A stretch of 64,000 nucleotides of DNA from Panorpa germanica. Lineage: Eukaryota; Arthropoda; Insecta; Mecoptera; Panorpidae. The DNA lies in assembly GCA_963678705.1 (NCBI GenBank), contig OY783206.1, positions 20,037,807 through 20,101,806 of the forward strand. The letters are read 5' to 3'. This document shows positions 38,001 through 50,104 of this stretch, piece after piece. Every line of letters starts with the position of its first letter. The first letter of the stretch is position 1. The position numbers and the translations under genes were made by a program. Below the pieces are notes generated by a model. That model was not told where the DNA came from and did no database searches. It was given only the letters and a program-made list of their open reading frames with translations.

Positions 38001-38792
38001 TTAGGCATAAAGTCAATATCCAGAAATCTAAAAGTGATGATACTTTTAGCTCACTTATTCCAATGCAAATGGCTTCTGTTTGTAACCAGGTAACTACAAT
38101 TAAAATTAATTTAATTTGGAAAGATAATTACGATAATAATATATTTAATATGCATTTTAAAGAGCACGTTATTAAACCTATAGAATATATAAAAATTTAT
38201 ATAAATCCTAATGATTTATTATTTCAAAAAATATGTAACACCGTTACAAATTTATCTGTTTTATACAACGGCAATCAAACCGAAGTTCGAACATGGGATA
38301 ACTTTAAATTTTGTATTATTTCTGAAGTTAATACCACTGTTATTATTAAAAATGTTAAAATTTATTTAACTAGGTTTAGCACTGACTATTTTTATATTTT
38401 AATCGGTTTGTTATATGCTAAAATTGTTTTTCAAAATAATGTGTTAAAAGTATATTGTAATAATTTAAAAATAATTGAAACTATAAAAAGTTATTTTGAA
38501 CAAGAAATAAATGATGGGGAGGAACAAGTGGTGTCACAAGATATAATGAAAGAAAAAATGAAAATTCAGGTAGGTTATTATGTTAGCTTGTCACAATATA
38601 ATTCTGTCTAGAAGCTGCTTCTTTTCCGTATTTACATCGCGGTTTTTCCTATAGAAATTGACTAACTAATTTATTTTTCAGATTCTGAAACGTCACCTAA
38701 ATCAAATGCTTTATTCAAATTCAATCGACCTGGAAACTTTAGAAGAAATTAGAATGTGTATTAGAAACATTTGTGCTTCTCTGAAATGTTAA
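32028..38792 (+). CDS. Unrecognised 776-residue protein, five exons
   Basis: Proposed exons: 32028-32057, 34282-34371, 36221-36318, 36568-38569 and 38682-38792. All have AG/GT borders and consistent phases (30, 90, 98, 2002 and 111 bases). The large exon and last exon are secure; the first three are inferred from splice signals and frame. The N-terminus is short and charged (KRFEIELVLHAKEKDSYIDD). Then comes PWPPAPENYNN and about 500 residues of alternating hydrophobic, beta-strand-like sequence rich in Asn, Ile and Lys. The C-terminal part contains a strand-rich block and a helical end (LKRHLNQMLYSNSIDLETLE). No signal peptide, zinc finger or enzyme motif is seen. The architecture (propeller-like, then beta-rich, then helix) and its place 210 bp before Mre11 would suit a fast-evolving repair-complex subunit such as FANCB or FAAP100, but this is only a guess. 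Confidence 0.7.
32127..32945 (-). repeat. Inverted single copy of the 790-bp tandem-repeat unit
   Basis: Reads in reverse the features of 1-1212: CCCCCGTCGCAAGCGAC, CTGTGCCCCCATAT, TCCAAAGTTTCCTACCGGG and GAGGACGCCAAAAGTCC. It lies in intron 1 of the proposed gene at 32028-38792. Confidence 0.8.
34789..35315 (+). mobile_element. TGGGCTTGTGTCC MITE, copy 4 (intronic)
   Basis: Both termini intact: TGGGCTTGTGTCC and GGACACAAGCCCA. It is inserted into an older dispersed repeat (34600-34788, resuming TAAGCGGTATTCG after the element). Confidence 0.85.
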
Positions 38793-39002
38793 AACATTGA
38801 TATGTAATACTTTTTTATATTATACATTTATTATTTAAATTTAAATATTTTATTTTTATAATTAGTGTTCATTGGTTTACTCTATTCTATTAGAAGACCA
38901 CTGAACTAAAACTACCGCCAGTTTTTGTTGACACTACTTGTCACATGCGTTTATATGTTATTGTTAAGTTTATTTAGATTATATATTAAATATTAATATA
39001 AA

Positions 39003-42000
39003 ATGGGAGATGATTTAAATGTGTCTGCTGATACTACAGCAAATTTAAATGTGTTACCGGAGAATGTCATGAATATATTGATTGCTACAGATGTTCATTT
39101 AGGTTACGCAGAAAAAGATGGAATTCGAGGTTAGAAAACTTGTTATTGTCAGTGAATATGAATATTTATGTTTAAATAATGTTATTATTATTAGGTAACG
39201 ACAGTTTTAACACATTTGAAGAAATTCTTCAAATGGCTATTGAATACGATGTCGATATGATTCTCCTCGGTGGAGATCTGTTTCACGATGCAAAGCCGAC
39301 ACCAAATTGTCTTTATAAATGCATGACACTTTTGAGGCAATATATTTTAGGTTTGTAATAAATAACACTGATATATTTTAGTTTTGTGGTATAGAAAATT
39401 AAATTTTTAATCAATTTTAGGTAACCGTCCTATTTCCATTGAATTTTTAAGTGAAAATGTTGATAATTTTCAAGAAGCTATGAGTGGTACGGTTAATTAT
39501 GAGGACCCTAACATGAACGTTTCTGTCCCTATATTTTCTATTCATGGAAATCACGACGACCCTACAGGTTTGTGCAATTAATTAAATGTAAAAACAATCC
39601 GATTTTGTTGTTATAATATAATTTCTACTTCTAGGCTCGCATCCATTGAGCTCGCTAGATTTACTCTCTGCGAATGGTTTAATGAATTATTTTGGAAAAT
39701 GGACAAATTATAATGAAATTAATATATCACCGTTGTTATTTAGAAAAGGTGCAACAAAATTAGCACTTTATGGTTTAAGTTACCTCAAAGATGAACGACT
39801 CTCAAGGTTGTTTCAAGACAAAAAGGTGAAACTTTTGTAATAGTTTTAACTATTGTATTTATTAATTTAATGTGTGGATTCTTTCAATTTAAAATCAGGT
39901 CCATGACTTAATTTCTACAAAACTGTACTTTATATTGATAAAGTTGGCTATCAGGGCCTCAAATGTCCAATTATTTGTTAATAACTCCTTATATGTTAGG
40001 AGAAAGTCCTTATTGACCTTTATTATAATGAATCAACGTTATGGCACATTCCAAGACATGTGACATCACGTCAGCTAAGTTGTTATCTCTTTTATAGAAC
40101 AGAGCGTAAAAGAGATCAACACAGAACTCTTATCTATAGAAAAAATAACGGACCTACCTTTAATAGTATAGACATGTTACGTCATAAATATAACCGACAT
40201 CTGTACCGCTAAAACTACAATTCTAATTTTTAATTTCTATATCTTCGTCAACATTTAGATATTTATTCAAATAAAAACGCCAATATACATTTATTTACAT
40301 CTATTTCAATCAACAATTGAAAAATCGATCCCTAAAAAATGAATTTACAAGCCCATTAGTTTTTTTTTTTTGGTTTTGAACGACTCACTTTGCCATATAC
40401 GTCATAACATAATGAGATTGTATTTAGTCCTTAAGCATACATTTATTTCAGTAGCACGATATGTTATTTATTTATTTTTTAGGTAGGAATGGAACGTCCA
40501 GAAGATGATCCAGATTCTTGGTTTAATATATTTACACTCCATCAAAATCGTGCAGCGAGGGGTCCAAAGAATTATGTCCCTGAAGACGTATTGCCTAGTT
40601 TCTTAGATTTGGTTGTCTGGGGCCATGAGCATGAGTGCCGTGTGACTCCAGAGCATAATTCTGTAAATAATTTTTGGGTCACCCAACCAGGTAAATCTTT
40701 ATATATAAAAAATCAGCCTGCGTTTATTGACTCGAAATTTTGACATTTGTCTCTTGCGTATATCTCTTATTTACTTTTCCATTCATTTTATATCAGATTG
40801 ATCTAAGCGAAGCATCAGGGACTTAGCTAGTTTATTAAGGGTGTCCTAATATTCAACGATAAGCGGGTACCAGAGGGTGCTTCTGCTCATTACTACACAA
40901 GAAAAAAGGAAAAAACAAATTATCTCATTTTGTTTAGGAATTAGAAAAAAAAAATTTCTTTCGAAAATTGAAACACCTTAAGATGTTTTTAACTACCATG
41001 ACCACAATTTTTCAAATATTGCTGATTTTGTTTTAATTCATTCAACAATAAAAAAACACTTTTGTTTGGGTATTGTAAAAGTGATAACTATCAACAACAA
41101 CAATTTATGAAATATGGTTCTTGTTTAGAAATAGTATGCATAATATTTTTTTGTTGCTAGTTTTCCTGTAGTATTATACCATTTTGGAATCCTGAAGAGT
41201 TGTGCCAATTTTTAAAAAACTTGTCATAGTAGTGTTCATACTTTTTTTTACACCACGATGAGTTAAAGTGGACAGAAAGTAAAAATCTTTAAAAAATTTA
41301 GGGAAAAAATAATTTCGATTGATTTTTGTGTAAAAACTACTAGCATTCTGGGATTTTTAATGGTTGTGGTGGATATCAGTGCTATTTAGGTTGCCGATAC
41401 AAAAAAAAAATCAGAAATATTTGAAAAATTGTGGTCATGGTAGTTAAAAACATCTTAAGGTGTTTCAATTTTCGAAAAAAAATATTTTTTTTTCTAATTC
41501 CTAAACAAAATGAGGTAAATTTTTTTCTTTCTTTTTTTCTTGTGTAGTCATGAGCAGGACCACCCCCTGGTGCCCGCTTATCGTTGAATATTGGGACACC
41601 CTATATATAAAATAAAGTCTTAACCGATATTAACAAAAAATCTATTCTTTTTCAAACTATCTTAATATTTACAAAAATAATTCTCTATGTTACTCCCGGC
41701 GAGCGTGTGTCACGGAACAGCTTATATCACAGTCATTTGCAATATTTTTAGATAAATTTTTATGTAATATATGCATTATGTATTGCATATTTATGCATAT
41801 ATGTATTGGAAGTTGAGTCAAATTTATATTCTTTTCATCGAACTCCTTTTAACCGAATTAAATATTTCGTATTTTAGGTAGTCCAGTAGCGACATCGTTA
41901 GCAGCCGGAGAAGCTATTCCAAAACATGTAGCGCTATTACATATACATAAGAAACATTTTAAATTGGTCAATTTAAAATTAAAAACAGTGCGACCTTTTA

Positions 42001-45000
42001 TTTTCGCTGATTTAGATTTAAACCATCACAGCGATGAAATTGATTTAGACAGCGTGAACGCTGGCAAAAATGTAAGTACACTAAGGCCTGTCGTACACTG
42101 CAAGCGTATTTAAGCGACGGCAAATTCTGGCTTGGTTGAGCGGCTAGAACTCTCAAAGCAAGCCTACTTCTGTGTTCTTTGCATGTATTGTCTCATAATG
42201 CATACCAATATGACAGTACTCCAAGTCAAACTTGTGTACTCTAGGGTGTAATGCAGTTGTCTTGTACTAATATAATTTTTCATGAGATCAAACTTTTGCT
42301 TTAATTTATTTGACTTTGACGGCTTAAATACGCTTGCAGTGTGCGACAGGCCTAAACGTGAATGTTATATTTCATTCTCATGTAATATTTAATCTAAAGG
42401 ATTAGGATACTATTGTATAACTATTTAAAAAACCTTCAATCTGCAAAAGGATATTTGAAAGATTTTTAATTCTTAAAATGTGTTTTTAAGAAGTTTTATG
42501 ATTAGGGACCATCCATAAATCTCGTCACACAAATTTCCCGCTGTTTTAAACATATAGCTAATTGAAATTTAATTTTGTTAACTATGCGTATGACATTAGA
42601 GGAGAAATAAATAATCGAGATTATAGTTATTTGAATTCACAACAATCATAGCATAAAACTTGATGGGATGCATGACCTAACTGTTAATAGTAAATGACTT
42701 ATCACACACATACACTTGTATGCGTCTCTGTTGTATGAAAGATTTATTTTGAATCCCTGCAAAATGCTTATTTTATTTGGTAATATATCCTATAATATTG
42801 CGATAATTGGATATTTGAGGCCTTGTGTCCTATGTTTTAATTTCTATAAAACTGTACTACATATCGATAAAGTTGGTTACTAGAATCTCAAGTGTTCTAT
42901 TATTTTTTTAATGATTCCTTATATGTTAGAAGATATTCATTATTAAAAAAGTCATTTTGTCTCTTTAATTATTAAAGGGATCCAACATTATAGAACATTC
43001 CAAGATATGTAACATCACGTCCGCTAAATATTCTATCTCTTTTATGCAACAGAACGTAAAAGAGATAAAATACGTAACACAGAACTCTTATCCATAGAAA
43101 AAATAACTGACCTACCCTAATAGTACAGACATGTTACGTCATAAATACGGCCAACATCTGTAGCGCTAAAACCACAATTTGAATTTTTAATTGCTATATC
43201 TTCGTCAACATTTAGATATTATATTAACATCAATATCAATTGAAAAAATGATCTTCTTCTATCAACAGGTTCAAGAATTCTTACGTATAAAAATAAACGA
43301 TATGATAACCGAGTCTGCAACACATTTGTCCGGCCATGCTCAACAACCGACGCTTCCTCTAATTCGTCTGCGACTTTCTTTTCACAACGAACAACACAGC
43401 TTCAACGCAATTCGTTTCGGACAAAGTTTTAGTGATAAAGTTGCTAACCCATCGGACATGTTGATAATGAAGAAGGTCAAAACTTCTGGAACAAAAACCG
43501 AAGCTGGACATCTTGATAAAGATGCGATGAAGGAAGCGATTAGGAAAGAGGTTTATTGCATTTTTATTTTTAAAATTCACTTAGAAATAATTTCATAGCT
43601 TTACTAATATCAAAGTTAAGGTTTTACTCTTCTACAGAATTTAATGAAATTTAAATAAGATGTTAATTAAGTGTCCTTAATTTAATTACAAAATTTCAAA
43701 CGTTTTGACCAGCTGTGAAGCGAGATATTAAGGGTACTTTTTCAGTAGGATGTATTCCAGCTGTTCCGTATTATTACACTTTATTATAAGGTGAAATTTC
43801 TTCTTTAATGTTTATACATTATTATCATTATTATTTTATTAAATTGTTTTTGACATTAGGCACTACATTATTCCGCTTTAAATCATTAAATTATGCTTAA
43901 TAACATTTCATTTGTTTTCCTTATTCTATCTACCCATTCTCACTCTTTCCAAAAAAAACAATAAAAATACAAACAAAACAGATAACTTTACACCCCTTCT
44001 GCTTTTCTCTTCCTGCTAGTGTCTCTCTCTCCTGTTTCTACTCTGCCCTTCCTTCTCTCTATCTTCGCCATCCACCGCTTCCCTTCACTACCTCTGTGTA
44101 ATAACTGCACAATCTTCTTTTCACTTTTTACTCTTTTCTCACATGAATACTTAATGTTCTCCAGCGTTTCTATCTCTCTTCAGCACACCCTGCACGTCCT
44201 TTCCTCTCTATTTGCACAGTATCTGTTGCCTTTCTCTTTGTTACCCTATGAAAATCTTGCGATAAAGGTTTAAATTTAACATAAGTTATCCATACACAAT
44301 AAACTCCTCCTATATAGACAAATCATCAAACTCAAATAAAACTAACTCAGAAATTATACATCGTTTTCAAAATAAAGTACTGAGAGCTATAGTAAACACT
44401 CCTTAATGATCTTCAGATTAAGATCGTCGCCAAAGAAATAAAAATGACGCACTGCACTGTCATCCGAATAACGAGGTACTCCAAGTGTTGAATAACAAAG
44501 CGATAACTAGAAGACTTAAGAGGAAGAAACCTTTCGAACAGCACTGTCATCCATCTTTTTTCTTCTTTGTTCCTTCTAAGTAGGTCTTTTCACTGATAAC
44601 CTTAATTTCCCCACTGCTACTCTCCTTTTTCCTGTATTTCTTTCCTTCTTCTCTGTACTGGAGTTCTCTTTTACTCTTTATTTTACATAAACATGTCTCT
44701 TTAATTTCTTTCTTTAAGTATCTTTGAAAATTAAATATTTTTGTTATTTTCTTTTTATAGCTACGAATCAGTGCAGACAAGTCGGTGGCAGATATTATCG
44801 AGCGATACTTTAGCGAAGTTGATGACAGCAACAAATTATTAGCCTTACCAGTAAAAGGGTTAAATGAGGCCGTCAATTGCCGCATTCAGAAAGCAGATAC
44901 CGAAGCTTTTCCAGAATTAATTAAGTATGTATCTAGGTTACTATAACTTTTAACGTTCGTCTGCGAAATCTCTCAAACCAACCTCTGTTTTAAATTCGAC

Positions 45001-48000
45001 AACGCTAGTCTCACAGAAACTCAAACTCCATTCTTACAGTTAGTTATTAATACCTCATTCGTTTCTACTGTAATACACTTAGGCTTCGTTAGACCACTGC
45101 GACTAATTTGGAAGCCATAATGACGATTAATTGACAAACTACATGCATGTAGTGTTTATATGCTGTGTATTATATATTATTTATTATATTAATTGTGTGC
45201 CTTTCGGCTTTACAATCTACATTATTATATTTCTTAATGCATTTCATATAAATTCAAAGTTAAAAACTAAACTTAAACTATTCTAGACTATTACTACTTC
45301 GAATAGTACTTTCTGTTTCTTCTTTTCTTGATCCTCTCTCTTCATGTCCCCTACTCCTCCTTTATTCACACCGTTTCCTGCTTCTCCTTCCTTATTGCCT
45401 GTATCTTCATCTATCACCTCTTGCCTTCCTTATCTCCTCTCGACAAACCCTCTATTATCTTTTCACTATCCTTCCTGCCTTCTCTCTTCGTTTTCACTTC
45501 TCCACTTATGTCTATTACAGACAAAAACCCTCTATCTTTACTATTTCCTCTTGACTCTCTTACTTTACTATTTCTTCTTGACTCTCTTCCTTTACTATTT
45601 TATTATTGTCTCTATCTCCGTCATCCACCTTTTGTCCTTATCTCCTTTCCGCAAATCCTCTATTTTTCTGGACTGAAGTGTTACTGTTTCCTCGCTACTT
45701 CTTTCTTTTTCCTGCTTCCCTTCACTGCCTCTCTTAGTACTTCCTCTCTCTTCATGTTCCTTATGCAACCCAGCTACGAACTTATTTATTGTCCTGTTTT
45801 TTCTTTCCTTTTTTCTATTTCCGCCATCTACCTCTTTCCTTCACTGCCTCCCTTTAATAACTGCACAATATTCATTTCGCTCACTACTTTTTCCTTACAA
45901 TCAAACTAAATGTGTTCCAGTGTTTCGTCCTCCGTTTCGCACACTCTACACATTCTTTCCTCACTGCTTTCCCAGTATCTGTTTCCTTTTTCCTCATTTC
46001 CCAATCTAAACCTTGCTGTCCTTCTTATGTTTTTTATATCTTTTTCTATTAAGTACTGAGGTATATTACTTTCCCAAATCCTTTTATATCTTGTGTATAT
46101 ATTTTATATAAAAAATGTAAAAAATATTGTATCAAGAAATTGCAACGCAACGTTTGCGCATCGTCATTTGATTCATTCGTGGTTAGACGTAACACTGTAC
46201 AAGAGAACAACGGTTTATTATATCTTTAATAGATGTTTTTCTTTTTAGATTACAAGAAAATATGATAGTTGACCATCTCAAGAAAACTTATCCTTCTGAA
46301 GATGTTATTTTTGGTGAAATTCTGGAATATCGTCAAAGTTTCGGCGATACAGATTGTCAAGCTGCTATTAATGTAAGATCATTCAGCAATATTTATTTTA
46401 AACTTATTGTAAACTACTAGTTGACCTGACAGAACTTGTCCTGTCCAAATTTCTTCACAATTCAACTGAAAATAAACAACAGAATCAATTTTTCGTCACT
46501 ATTAGCTTGATTCACAATTTGACGATCATCTGTGAAACGACATTTGAGCACATAGTAGCAAACGTACTTTCAGTTTTTCCATAATTTTCCAATGTTTCTT
46601 TTCCTAATAATCTTACTCACGCTATTAAAATGATTTTTAAAAATTAGCAGTAATTTTAATTAACAGTAATTAAATTTATTTATGTGGAAGATGATCCGTT
46701 TAGTTAGAGACCATCTATAAATTAAATTACGTTACACAAATTTTTTAACACTTGTCCCGTTTTGTGGACTTTTAACTTACTACACCTTTGAATTCATGCC
46801 ATTTTTTTATATTGTCTCTCACGGAAATTTGTACTTTTTTCACGAACAACAAATTACATCAAACACTTCTGACCTAATCCCCCCCTCTAACCTCTCCACC
46901 ATAGTCACAATTTATAGACTTATTTTCTGGAAGATTTGATAAAATAAATAGTGTACATATAACTATATAAAAATAATTATTTACTAAATTTGATATTATT
47001 AATTATTTCAGATGTTGAACAAACGGAAGCAAGACGCTAAAGCGTTGTCCATTGCAATCAATTCTAGTGATGAAGACAATACTTTCGGAGCGCCAGAATT
47101 ACCCACAGCTAAACCAGCTAGAGGTACTAATAAAAACATTTCATTATTATTTACTAAACAGAAAAATCACGCTGATAAAAAATTGCCAAGTTGCGATGAC
47201 GGTCTCCTCTTGCGTATACTGGTTAAAAAAAATTGACTAACTTGTCAAATAATCTAAAAAAAATAGTCAAAATTTCTCTAAATTATTCCTTATAAAAATA
47301 TGATGTATATATATTTTTATAAAAATCTGTAGAAACGTTCTCGAGATATACGTTAAGGTAGCATTTAAGGACGTTCCCAAGAAAATAAAATCACTTTCCT
47401 TACAATCGTCTCGAAAATATAAATATGTACATTTATCAATGACTTTTATACGCAGAAAAAGTTTCAATACTCCTTGCGATACTACATTTTTAACATACGC
47501 ACCCTACACCGACACCGACGGATGTTTTGTGATATAACAATGGTAATTTTCTTACGATTCTTCTGAAAAATTTAAAATCATTCATTGAAAATATGACAAA
47601 TATTGTCGTGTAAAGAAAATTACAGCAAGTGGTACTCGTCTTCTTATAAAATATGTTAAAAATGAGCTAGTTTTTTTCTTGTATACATGTTAGTTTATTT
47701 AAGGAATATTTTTGTAGATAGAGCACGACTGTTTCTTGAGAACGTACTTAAATTAAGAATTAAACACATTTTTATTAAGAAAGTGATATTTTTTAAAGGC
47801 AGAGGTTCTCGTGGTGGAAGGGGAGCTAGAACTACGAAGAGGGGAGCCGCTTCTAAATCTTCGTTGGATATTTCAACAAAAGAGAGCAGTAATATGGACA
47901 AAAATTCCTCTTATATATCAAAAGTTGGTATTCTTATATTTTACAAAAATATTTTGTTCAGAACGAATTTATATGAATATGAATGAATAATGAGACGAAG

Positions 48001-49001
48001 TTTCTACTTTAATGTTTATCAGTACACCACTGTGCCGTATAAGAATGTATTTTATACTTCCGTTTTCATAATATGGTTCTTACGTATGTATATCAAAGTG
48101 CCGCTCTATAATAGTATAATAGAACTTCATATCATAATAAAGTGTGATATACGATGAATCTTTGTCATCACAGTCTTGTAGTTCACTTTTATTTAAAAAA
48201 TAAGATTTAAGAACAAAATTTCTTCAGATTTTGTCAGATATTTAATCTCGATTTCACTTTAGTCCTGCTAGATTTGTGTTTTAAAATACTGCGCTTACGT
48301 TAAATGTATCTAAGAGCCTTATTTTTTAACTCTTTCTCTGGCGTCATGCGTCATGAATTGGACTAGTGTGATATTCCTTTGTTTGTTAATATTGGGAAAT
48401 GGTAACTTAATCTGGAGATGCATTTTCACTACAATTTAATTTTTCTATATTTACAAACTAATGAATTCGATTTCATGACGCATGGCGTCATAGAAAAAGT
48501 TACACAATGAAGCTGGCATGCGTTTTTCGTGGGAAATGATACATTTGAATAATCATTGCAAAACTCCAGCTCACCTGTACAAAATTAATATTAAGTCTGA
48601 CGATAGATGCCAATGTTGTGAATCATATTATATTTGAATGCATAAATTATAGTTTAGAAAGATCAAAATTCCATTGCAAAATATTAGATGTGATTAAAAC
48701 TTTTCCTGTTAATACTAAATTTTTGTTAAGTGATTCAAAATTAATTAGTGAATTATTTAAATACTTAGAAATTTGTAAAATAGAATTATAAATTATTAGA
48801 TATATAAAAGAAATGTTTGATGGTGGCTATGACGAATAAAAGTCAAGACAAATAAGTAAATAAAAATAATAGTAATGATTTGAACTATTTCCTTTACAGG
48901 GTCAACCTACAATCCAGGGATCTTTTCAACGGGCTACAAAAACCAGTGCACCAGCAAGAAAAAAACCTATCGCTTATGAAATCTCATCCGATTCCGAATA
49001 A
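39003..49001 (+). CDS. mre11: Mre11 double-strand-break repair nuclease
   Basis: Twelve exons: 39003-39129, 39195-39350, 39421-39567, 39635-39825, 40483-40690, 41878-42071, 43269-43550, 44761-44924, 46249-46372, 47012-47123, 47799-47923 and 48900-49001. All are in phase and encode 643 residues (fly protein about 620, human 708). Mre11 is the Mn-dependent exo/endonuclease of the Mre11-Rad50-Nbs1 complex in the nucleus. All phosphoesterase motifs are present: D30 and H32 (ATDVHLG), D70 (GGDLFH), N138-H139 (HGNHDD), H227 (LHQNR), H255 and H257 (WGHEHE). A DNA-binding/capping region follows ([16 protein letters not shown]). The C-terminus has an RG-rich motif ([11 protein letters not shown], residues 569-579) and ends ISSDSE. 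The donors after exons 1, 7 and 11 (GTTAGA, GTTTAT, GTTGGT) are weak. The poly(A) signal is at 49051. Confidence 0.97.
39897..40356 (+). mobile_element. TGGGCTTGTGTCC MITE in Mre11 intron 4
   Basis: The left end is diverged (GGTCCATGACTTAATTTC), the right end is TTACAAGCCCA, and the hairpin lies at about 40083-40118. It makes up most of this intron. Confidence 0.8.
40834..41605. mobile_element. Long-palindrome MITE (TACAGGGTGTCCC family) in Mre11 intron 5
   Basis: Termini AAGGGTGTCCTAATATTC and GAATATTGGGACACCCTATA. The arms correspond to 24022-24685. The foldback could form a long intronic hairpin in the transcript. Confidence 0.88.
42085..42352. mobile_element. Harbinger-type MITE, copy 3, in Mre11 intron 6
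   Basis: A compact 268-bp copy, GGCCTGTCGTACACTGCAAG to CTTGCAGTGTGCGACAGGCC, with TAA on both sides. It sits only 13 bp after the end of exon 6. Confidence 0.88.
42650..42760 (+). repeat. CACTCGTATGCGTCTCTG dispersed repeat in Mre11 intron 6
   Basis: ATAAAACTTGATGGGATGC and CACTTGTATGCGTCTCTG, as at 4395-4480. Confidence 0.6.
42822..43252 (+). mobile_element. TGGGCTTGTGTCC MITE abutting Mre11 exon 7
   Basis: Starts GGCCTTGTGTCCTATG. The right terminus is truncated inside TCAATTGAAAAAATGATC, about 16 bp before the exon 7 acceptor, so MITE-derived sequence lies where the branch point should be. Confidence 0.75.
43800..44275 (-). mobile_element. Non-LTR retrotransposon tail, family A (minus), Mre11 intron 7
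   Basis: TTGACATTAGGCACTACATT, then CT-rich sequence with AACTGCACAATCTTCTTTTC, colinear with 13040-13480. Confidence 0.7.
44335..44540 (+). pseudogene. Jockey-clade ORF2 C-terminus in Mre11 intron 7
   Basis: The frame reads [18 protein letters not shown] then stops. After frame breaks it continues [20 protein letters not shown] and [11 protein letters not shown], the HPN...RRLKR tail of Jockey-type proteins. At least two disabling changes. Confidence 0.75.
45175..46080 (-). mobile_element. Retrotransposon tails of families B and A (minus), Mre11 intron 8
   Basis: 45180-45310 is the family B 3' end inverted (AATTGTGTGCCTTTCGGC). 45320-46080 is CT-rich sequence including family A segments (CTTTAATAACTGCACAATAT). 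The 193-codon plus-strand frame at 45328 is composition-driven and not a gene. Confidence 0.65.
46695..46925. repeat. Short inverted-repeat element in Mre11 intron 9
   Basis: GAGACCATCTATAAATTAAA near the left and GTCACAATTTATAGAC near the right are imperfect inverses. The left end resembles GGGACCATCCATAAATCTCG at 42506, so it is a decayed MITE. Confidence 0.5.
47226..47650. repeat. Dispersed repeats in Mre11 intron 10
   Basis: 47226-47350 resembles 6520-6640. 47400-47650 belongs to the ACCCTACACCGACACCGACG family. Confidence 0.6.
48565..48870 (+). mobile_element. Non-LTR retrotransposon 3' end, family C, Mre11 intron 11
   Basis: Colinear with 16990-17305 but with a deletion after CGATAGATGCCAATGTTGTG. 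It is in the sense direction and ends in AAATAAGTAAATAAAAATAA, about 30 bp before the exon 12 acceptor. Confidence 0.75.
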
Positions 49002-49050
49002 CTTAACTTTGTTTAAATTTTTTTATATTTTTTTAAAATGTTGAATTTAA

Positions 49051-49056
49051 AATAAA
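49051..49056 (+). promoter_or_regulatory. Poly(A) signal of Mre11
   Basis: AATAAA 50 bp after the stop codon, followed by a T/G-rich stretch. Confidence 0.8.
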
Positions 49057-50104
49057 ATTGTTTTGTTGTAGATTTGAATTTCAGTCGACGAAGAGGTTAT
49101 TGAATTTCTAATAGTTTCTCTGTTGTTTTGCAAAGTTTGCTCCTGGCTCTTTAAACGACTATTTTAATTGTTTACATCTTCAATAATATTGCAACCATTT
49201 AGAACAAATCACATTTGAGATCCTGATAGTTAATTTTATCAGTACATGTAATATACATTTGTAGAATTTAAGATATTGTTCACAACCCAAATTAAAGCGT
49301 GTTATCCTATGAGAAGAATGGGCAATTGTACGGGGCCCACGTCAACCTTTAACAAATTTATTCTGGACTATAGCAGAGTTATGTTACATTGAATGAACTT
49401 ACATTGAAATTCTTTTAAAACTAAATCTTACTGCATTGTAACATTTTGGAGGTTATAATATAATATAGCTTATTTTATTTAGAATCATTGTATGGATCTT
49501 TAAAATAAAAATGGCGTAGAGAATGACTACGCATATTCCCATATGCTATACAATTTAAATTAAATACTATATTAAAACAGTGAGTGGGAATAATACTTTG
49601 CTAATAATTAGTAGACTAAATAGACAATTTTAATTGTTTCTCGATAACAGTTGTTAATGTTTTTGTCTGATAATGTGTCCAGACCTTAAGACACAAAACC
49701 ATTAGAATGTTCTTGTTTATCATAATATTGTTATTTACATCGCAATGTTCTCAGAATGCTCCAGATAATGAATCATTTGTTGATTTATTTGTACAGTTTT
49801 TTCAGATATATTTGTCTTTTCTCTATCTTGTTGATTTCATCAAACTATAACCCGTTTATCAAGTATTGATGTCTGATAAAAGTCTATTTATATATTAACA
49901 TTTCCGAAAATAGATTATAACATAATTATTGAGCAGATACTGTCAAAATTGACATTGGATTTTTATCAAATCAATCAATTAGTTTAATTAATTTTATGGT
50001 TGCAGTCTTGGCTTATTGAAGTACTTTTTTTCTTTTATAGATGGCATTCTTTTATTTATTCATATTCTTCACTAATTTTTAATGGACTTGTGGACCATGA
50101 CTTA
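49057..50104. other. Intergenic downstream of Mre11
   Basis: 49500-49600 is related to 2225-2335; 49200-49290 is related, inverted, to 53560-53650. No gene. Confidence 0.5.

Noticed and set aside
44019-44273. 84-codon Leu/Ser-rich frame (+)
   Set aside because: Same retrotransposon composition effect, colinear with 13250-13460.
45328-45909. 193-codon Ser/Leu/Phe-rich frame (+) resembling a membrane protein
   Set aside because: CT-rich antisense of an AG-rich retrotransposon tail inside an Mre11 intron; apparent membrane spans come from composition.
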